From Microvirga pakistanensis (GTDB lineage: Bacteria > Pseudomonadota > Alphaproteobacteria > Rhizobiales > Beijerinckiaceae): a DNA stretch of 37,356 nt. Location of the stretch: assembly GCF_004458765.1 (NCBI RefSeq), contig NZ_SPJX01000300.1:1-37356 (forward strand), given 5' to 3'. Positions 34,307 to 37,356 of this stretch are shown here, one piece after another. Under the pieces are notes generated by a model, which searched no databases, was not told the DNA's origin, and worked only from the letters and a program-made list of their open reading frames with translations. The number at the start of each line of letters is the position of its first letter. Within the stretch, counting starts at the first letter, position 1. A program made the position numbers and the translations under genes.

Positions 34307-34987
34307 ATGTTACTGATGCTGCCAGATCTGAATTTGCGGATTTCGCCCCGAACAGTGCAGCAGGAGACGGTCGACAAGTTGCGGCAAGCCATCTTCTCTG
34401 GATTGTTCCAGCCGGGAAGCCGCCTCGTCGAAAGTCAGCTTTGCGCGCAGCTGGGCGTCAGCCGCCCTTCGCTGAGAGAGGCATTGCGCAGTCTTCAGGC
34501 TGAACGCCTGATTGAGATCGTCCCCAACCGGGGCCCATCGATACCAGCACTTTCGTGGGAAGAGGCAACCGCCATCTACGAGGTTCGAGAGCTGTTGGAA
34601 GTCGAGGCAGCGGGACGATGCGCAGCGAGGATCTCGCCGGAACAACTGCGTGAACTCGAGAAATCCCTTTCCGCATTCGAACAGGCGGCAGCCAGCAACG
34701 ACAGCTTTGCGCGCGTTATGACCGCTGCGGACTTCTATTCGATCATCCTCGCGAATTGCGGGAATCCGATTCTGGAGGAAGTTCATCGCGGCCTCGTGGC
34801 TAGGATAAGCTTCTTTCGGGGCCGATCGATGTCGTTGGAGGGTCGAGCGCAAAGCAGCCTGGAGGAGATGAGGGAGATCTTCAAAGCCATCGCCGCGGGC
34901 GACGGGAAAGCCGCCCGTAAAGCGGCACGCCGACATGTGCTCAAAGCGAAGGCGGCGGCAAAAACGTCAATGGATCGAGAAGATTGA
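34307..34987 (+). CDS. GntR-family transcriptional regulator, FadR/FCD subfamily
   Basis: This is a 226-residue regulator, probably sensing a B6 vitamer or pathway intermediate. The N-terminal winged helix-turn-helix (QQETVDKLRQAIFSGLFQPG, then LCAQLGVSRPSLREALRSLQ) occupies about residues 17-75. The C-terminal FCD effector domain (EVRELLEVEAAGRCAARIS, DFYSIILANCGNPILEEV) follows; the usual metal-binding His is not seen at the DFYSII position, so ligand binding may be metal-independent. Two start codons are possible (34307, 34316), neither with a strong ribosome-binding site. It is divergent from operon B and precedes pyridoxine 4-oxidase by 155 bp, the place of M. loti mll6786. Confidence 0.92.
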   Translation: MLLMLPDLNLRISPRTVQQETVDKLRQAIFSGLFQPGSRLVESQLCAQLGVSRPSLREALRSLQAERLIEIVPNRGPSIPALSWEEATAIYEVRELLEVEAAGRCAARISPEQLRELEKSLSAFEQAAASNDSFARVMTAADFYSIILANCGNPILEEVHRGLVARISFFRGRSMSLEGRAQSSLEEMREIFKAIAAGDGKAARKAARRHVLKAKAAAKTSMDRED

Positions 34988-35142
34988 TCTTCCTCGAACG
35001 CTCTTGCCGTATCCAAGGGCTGGAATGCCTGAGATGCTTTGCACTGATATCACCGCTGGCCGCATAGTGAGGCCTGCGCAAATGTCATGTTCGCGCCGCT
35101 TGTGCCCGTTGTCGAAGTCAGCAGATGTCAGATGGAGCGGTG

Positions 35143-36699
35143 ATGGCAGAGATCGCTTTTGAACAGAAGATAAATGCCAATATCGTGATCGTCGGCGGCG
35201 GATCAGCCGGAGCCTTGCTCGCGGCGCGGCTCAGCGACGAGCCGGGCCGTCGCGTTGTATTGATCGAGGCAGGTGAGGAACCAAAGGATCCAGACATCTG
35301 GAATCCAGCCGCTTGGCCAGCGCTTCAAGGCCGCAGCTACGATCGGGACTATCGTACCGAACCGCAAGCCGGAACTGCGAGTCGGGTACACCATTGGGCG
35401 CGGGGGAGAGTCATCGGCGGATCGAGCTGCCTACACGCCATGGCTTACATGCGAGGCCATCCGTCTGATTTCCAAGCGTGGGCCGACGCAGCCGGAGATG
35501 GCCGCTGGAGTTGGGATGAACTCCTGCCTGCCTTCCAGGCGATCGAAGACCACCCGCTCGGCGGCGACGGCATTCACGGCAAGGGCGGACCGTTGCCGGT
35601 CCATATGCCGACGGATGAGGTCAGTCCGGTCGCACGCGCCTTCATTGAGGCCGGAGCGTTTTTGGGCCTGCCTCGCCTTCAAGGCCACAATGGCGGAGAG
35701 ATGATCGGCGTCACCCCGAACTCTCTGAACATTCGCGACGGGCGGCGGGTTACGGCGGCGGATGCTTGGCTCACACCGGCCGTTCGCGGTCGGGAAAACT
35801 TGACCATCCTCACCCAAACCCAGGTGCGGCGGCTGACCCTGAATGGCAATCAGGTGCGCAGCCTCGAGGCCGTGAGCCGACAGAATCCGGTCGAAGTCTT
35901 TGCGGATCAGGTGGTCCTGTGCGCCGGCGCGCTGGAAAGCCCTGCTTTGCTGATGCGCTCGGGCGTCGGTCCGGAGGATATACTCAATGCCGCAGGCGTT
36001 GACTGTTTGATCAACGTGCCGGAAATCGGTGGTAACCTTCAGGACCACCTGCTGGGTGCAGGCAACCTTTACGAAGCCCGCAAGCCTGTCCCTCCGTCGC
36101 GCCTCCAGCATTCCGAGTCGATGGCCTATATGCGGGCTGCCGACTTCACCGCGACCGGGCAGCCTGAAATAGTCGTTGGTTGTGGCATTGCGCCGATCGT
36201 GTCCGAACGCTTCCGAGCGCCTGCCGCCGGCACCGCCTACTCGCTGCTGTTCGGGATCACCCATCCGACGAGCCGCGGCAGCGTGCGCATAAGCGGCCCT
36301 GATCTCGGCGACCCCTTGATCATCGACCCGGCATATTTGCAAACCGATCACGACCGCGAGCTGTTTCGCCACGCTCTGGAAGCGGCTCGGGCGATCGGGC
36401 ATCGAGAGGAACTCTCCGAATGGCGAGAGCGCGAGCTCCTGCCAAGCAGCCTGACCAGTGCGGCCGAAATCGACAACTTCATAGCACAGTCCGTCATCAC
36501 ACACCATCATCCCTGCGGCACCTGCAGGATGGGGAAGGATGGAGAGGCCGTTGTCGATGCGAATCTGCGCCTCAAAGGGCTCGACAATCTCTTTGTCGTG
36601 GATGCTTCGGTCATGCCCAACCTTACGGCAGGACCGATTCATGCCGCGGTTCTGGTAATCGCAGAGACTTTCGCTCGGTCTATGAACAGAGTGAGTTGA
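35143..36699 (+). CDS. Pyridoxine 4-oxidase (GMC-family FAD oxidase), vitamin B6 degradation
   Basis: It oxidises pyridoxine to pyridoxal with O2, giving H2O2 (EC 1.1.3.12). The ATG at 35143 (GGAG ribosome-binding site) gives 518 residues; the ATG at 35125 would add six and cannot be excluded. The FAD loop is VIVGGGSAGALLAARL, the GMC signature WARGRVIGGSSCLHAMAYMR, and the active-site histidines are in THHHPCGTCRMG (454-456). Where most GMC enzymes have Asn or His, this one has Pro (GPIHAAV, P498), a substitution I recall as distinctive for M. loti pyridoxine 4-oxidase (mll6785). Similarity to that enzyme is very high throughout. It is separated from the decarboxylase-side GMC enzyme by the rest of operon B. 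Confidence 0.94.
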   Translation: MAEIAFEQKINANIVIVGGGSAGALLAARLSDEPGRRVVLIEAGEEPKDPDIWNPAAWPALQGRSYDRDYRTEPQAGTASRVHHWARGRVIGGSSCLHAMAYMRGHPSDFQAWADAAGDGRWSWDELLPAFQAIEDHPLGGDGIHGKGGPLPVHMPTDEVSPVARAFIEAGAFLGLPRLQGHNGGEMIGVTPNSLNIRDGRRVTAADAWLTPAVRGRENLTILTQTQVRRLTLNGNQVRSLEAVSRQNPVEVFADQVVLCAGALESPALLMRSGVGPEDILNAAGVDCLINVPEIGGNLQDHLLGAGNLYEARKPVPPSRLQHSESMAYMRAADFTATGQPEIVVGCGIAPIVSERFRAPAAGTAYSLLFGITHPTSRGSVRISGPDLGDPLIIDPAYLQTDHDRELFRHALEAARAIGHREELSEWRERELLPSSLTSAAEIDNFIAQSVITHHHPCGTCRMGKDGEAVVDANLRLKGLDNLFVVDASVMPNLTAGPIHAAVLVIAETFARSMNRVS

Positions 36700-36957
36700 T
36701 ATCCGAGCGTCGCTCAGATGTCTGCTGGTGATCACTCCTGGGGAATGCCTCGGCAACTCTTGAGCACGGCTTATCCCTCATGAACAGACGCATGACCAAG
36801 CCCATCCGCTTCAAGCGCTACTGGTCTCCCCTCGAACCATCGCCATGCCGTTTCACTCCTTGGGCCTGCAAACGGAAGGCATGTGCGCGCTTCGGGCGAC
36901 TTGAGGCTTCATGCCGAGTGTTGCAATGTCTTTGCTCGAGAGATAAAGCAAGCCTTC

Positions 36958-37098
36958 TCATGATTGTCGCCCTGCCAGACCGCCGGGAGCGGCCGACGTA
37001 TCGAACTCATGCGCGAGCTTGTCCGAGACCTGCACGGCGTTCTTGAAGCGAGCCATGGAGAAGAGGTCGATCGGAGTGTCGGTCTGGCCATCCACAAT
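36958..37098 (-). pseudogene. Possible C-terminal remnant of an unidentified gene cut by the right-hand IS
   Basis: The minus frame from about 37098 to a TGA at 36958-36960 has strongly GC-biased third positions and a protein-like sequence (IVDGQTDTPIDLFSMARFKN, then AVQVSDKLAHEFDTS). It is open into the IS terminus at 37102 and has no start of its own. It looks like the 3' end of a gene interrupted by the insertion. I do not recognise the family. Confidence 0.35.
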
Positions 37099-37101
37099 GG
37101 G

Positions 37102-37356
37102 GGCTGTCACGTTAACCTGAGAAGACAGCAATACGCCCTGTCTCGGTGATCTCACGCCAGAACTCCGGCCGCGGCTTTCCATACCGCCATGGCCTGGAGG
37201 CGGTGAAGATGGTTGGTGAGGGCAGACCGGTGCGAGTGGGGCGGCACGAACAGATTTCTGGCAGCCGAAAAGACTGATGTGAACCGCTGCAGGCCTTCCA
37301 CAGACCGAAAGCCCTGCATCATTCTCTCCCGCTTTCGCAGCGAGAGATGCGAATTT
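37102..37356 (-). mobile_element. 3' end of an IS6-family insertion sequence, cut by the window edge
   Basis: The minus frame from the window edge to a TGA at 37152-37154 encodes the C-terminal 67 residues of an IS6-family transposase: NSHLSLRKRERMMQGFRSVE, then GLQRFTSVFSAARNLFVPPH and HRLQAMAVWKAAAGVLA. The element's terminus, read inward, is GGCTGTCACGTTAACCTGA from about 37102, some 50 bp from the stop. Its orientation is opposite to the left-edge element, so both 3' ends face into the window. The two tails differ in sequence, so they are different IS6-type elements. Confidence 0.8.

Noticed and set aside
35431..36756. Minus-strand open frame of 441 codons opposite pyridoxine 4-oxidase
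   Set aside because: Shadow of a clearly recognised enzyme gene; no family motifs.

Overview
The window looks like accessory DNA from a high-GC alphaproteobacterium of the Hyphomicrobiales (Rhizobiales). The main reason is that most of it (about 13.6-36.7 kb) is a vitamin B6 degradation locus whose proteins and partial gene order match, from memory, the Mesorhizobium loti cluster mll6785-mlr6807. A SUV3-type helicase, an Atu4866-domain protein, a Bep-like RND pump and rhizobial-type IS6 and IS1182 remnants fit the same group.

Layout. The left edge holds the 3' end of an IS6-family element (1-109). It is followed by a SUV3-like helicase whose 3' end is frameshifted (346-2792), a truncated NAD-binding oxidoreductase (3382-4170), an RND efflux pump with its adaptor (4061-8415), and an SDR/Atu4866 pair divergent from a LysR regulator (8933-11083). 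From 11084 to 13525 is a scar zone: a 5'-truncated IS1182 transposase, a decayed MocR/PdxR-type regulator with two in-frame amber stops, and an IS6-family element with an internal deletion that cuts off the regulator's N-terminal half.

B6 locus. The minus-strand operon A (21144 down to 13655) encodes a BMP-type ABC importer, then 4-pyridoxolactonase, pyridoxamine-pyruvate aminotransferase and pyridoxal 4-dehydrogenase. The minus-strand operon B (34127 down to 21656) encodes the AAMS hydrolase, MHPC oxygenase, an AA_synth (DUF1185) protein, a PEBP-family protein, a class II aldolase-fold decarboxylase (HMPDC decarboxylase), a GMC flavoenzyme (4-pyridoxate dehydrogenase), a TAXI-TRAP transporter, FHMPC dehydrogenase and a DctPQM TRAP transporter. 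Divergent from operon B are a GntR/FCD regulator and pyridoxine 4-oxidase.

Pathway. Pyridoxine (by the oxidase) and pyridoxamine (by the aminotransferase) both give pyridoxal. Pyridoxal is converted to 4-pyridoxolactone, 4-pyridoxate, FHMPC, HMPDC, MHPC and AAMS, and finally to succinate semialdehyde, acetate, ammonia and CO2. All nine enzymes are present. The three transport systems have no assigned substrate and are the least described part of the locus. The right edge (37102-37356) is another IS6-family 3' end, so the whole region lies between two IS6-type ends that face inward.
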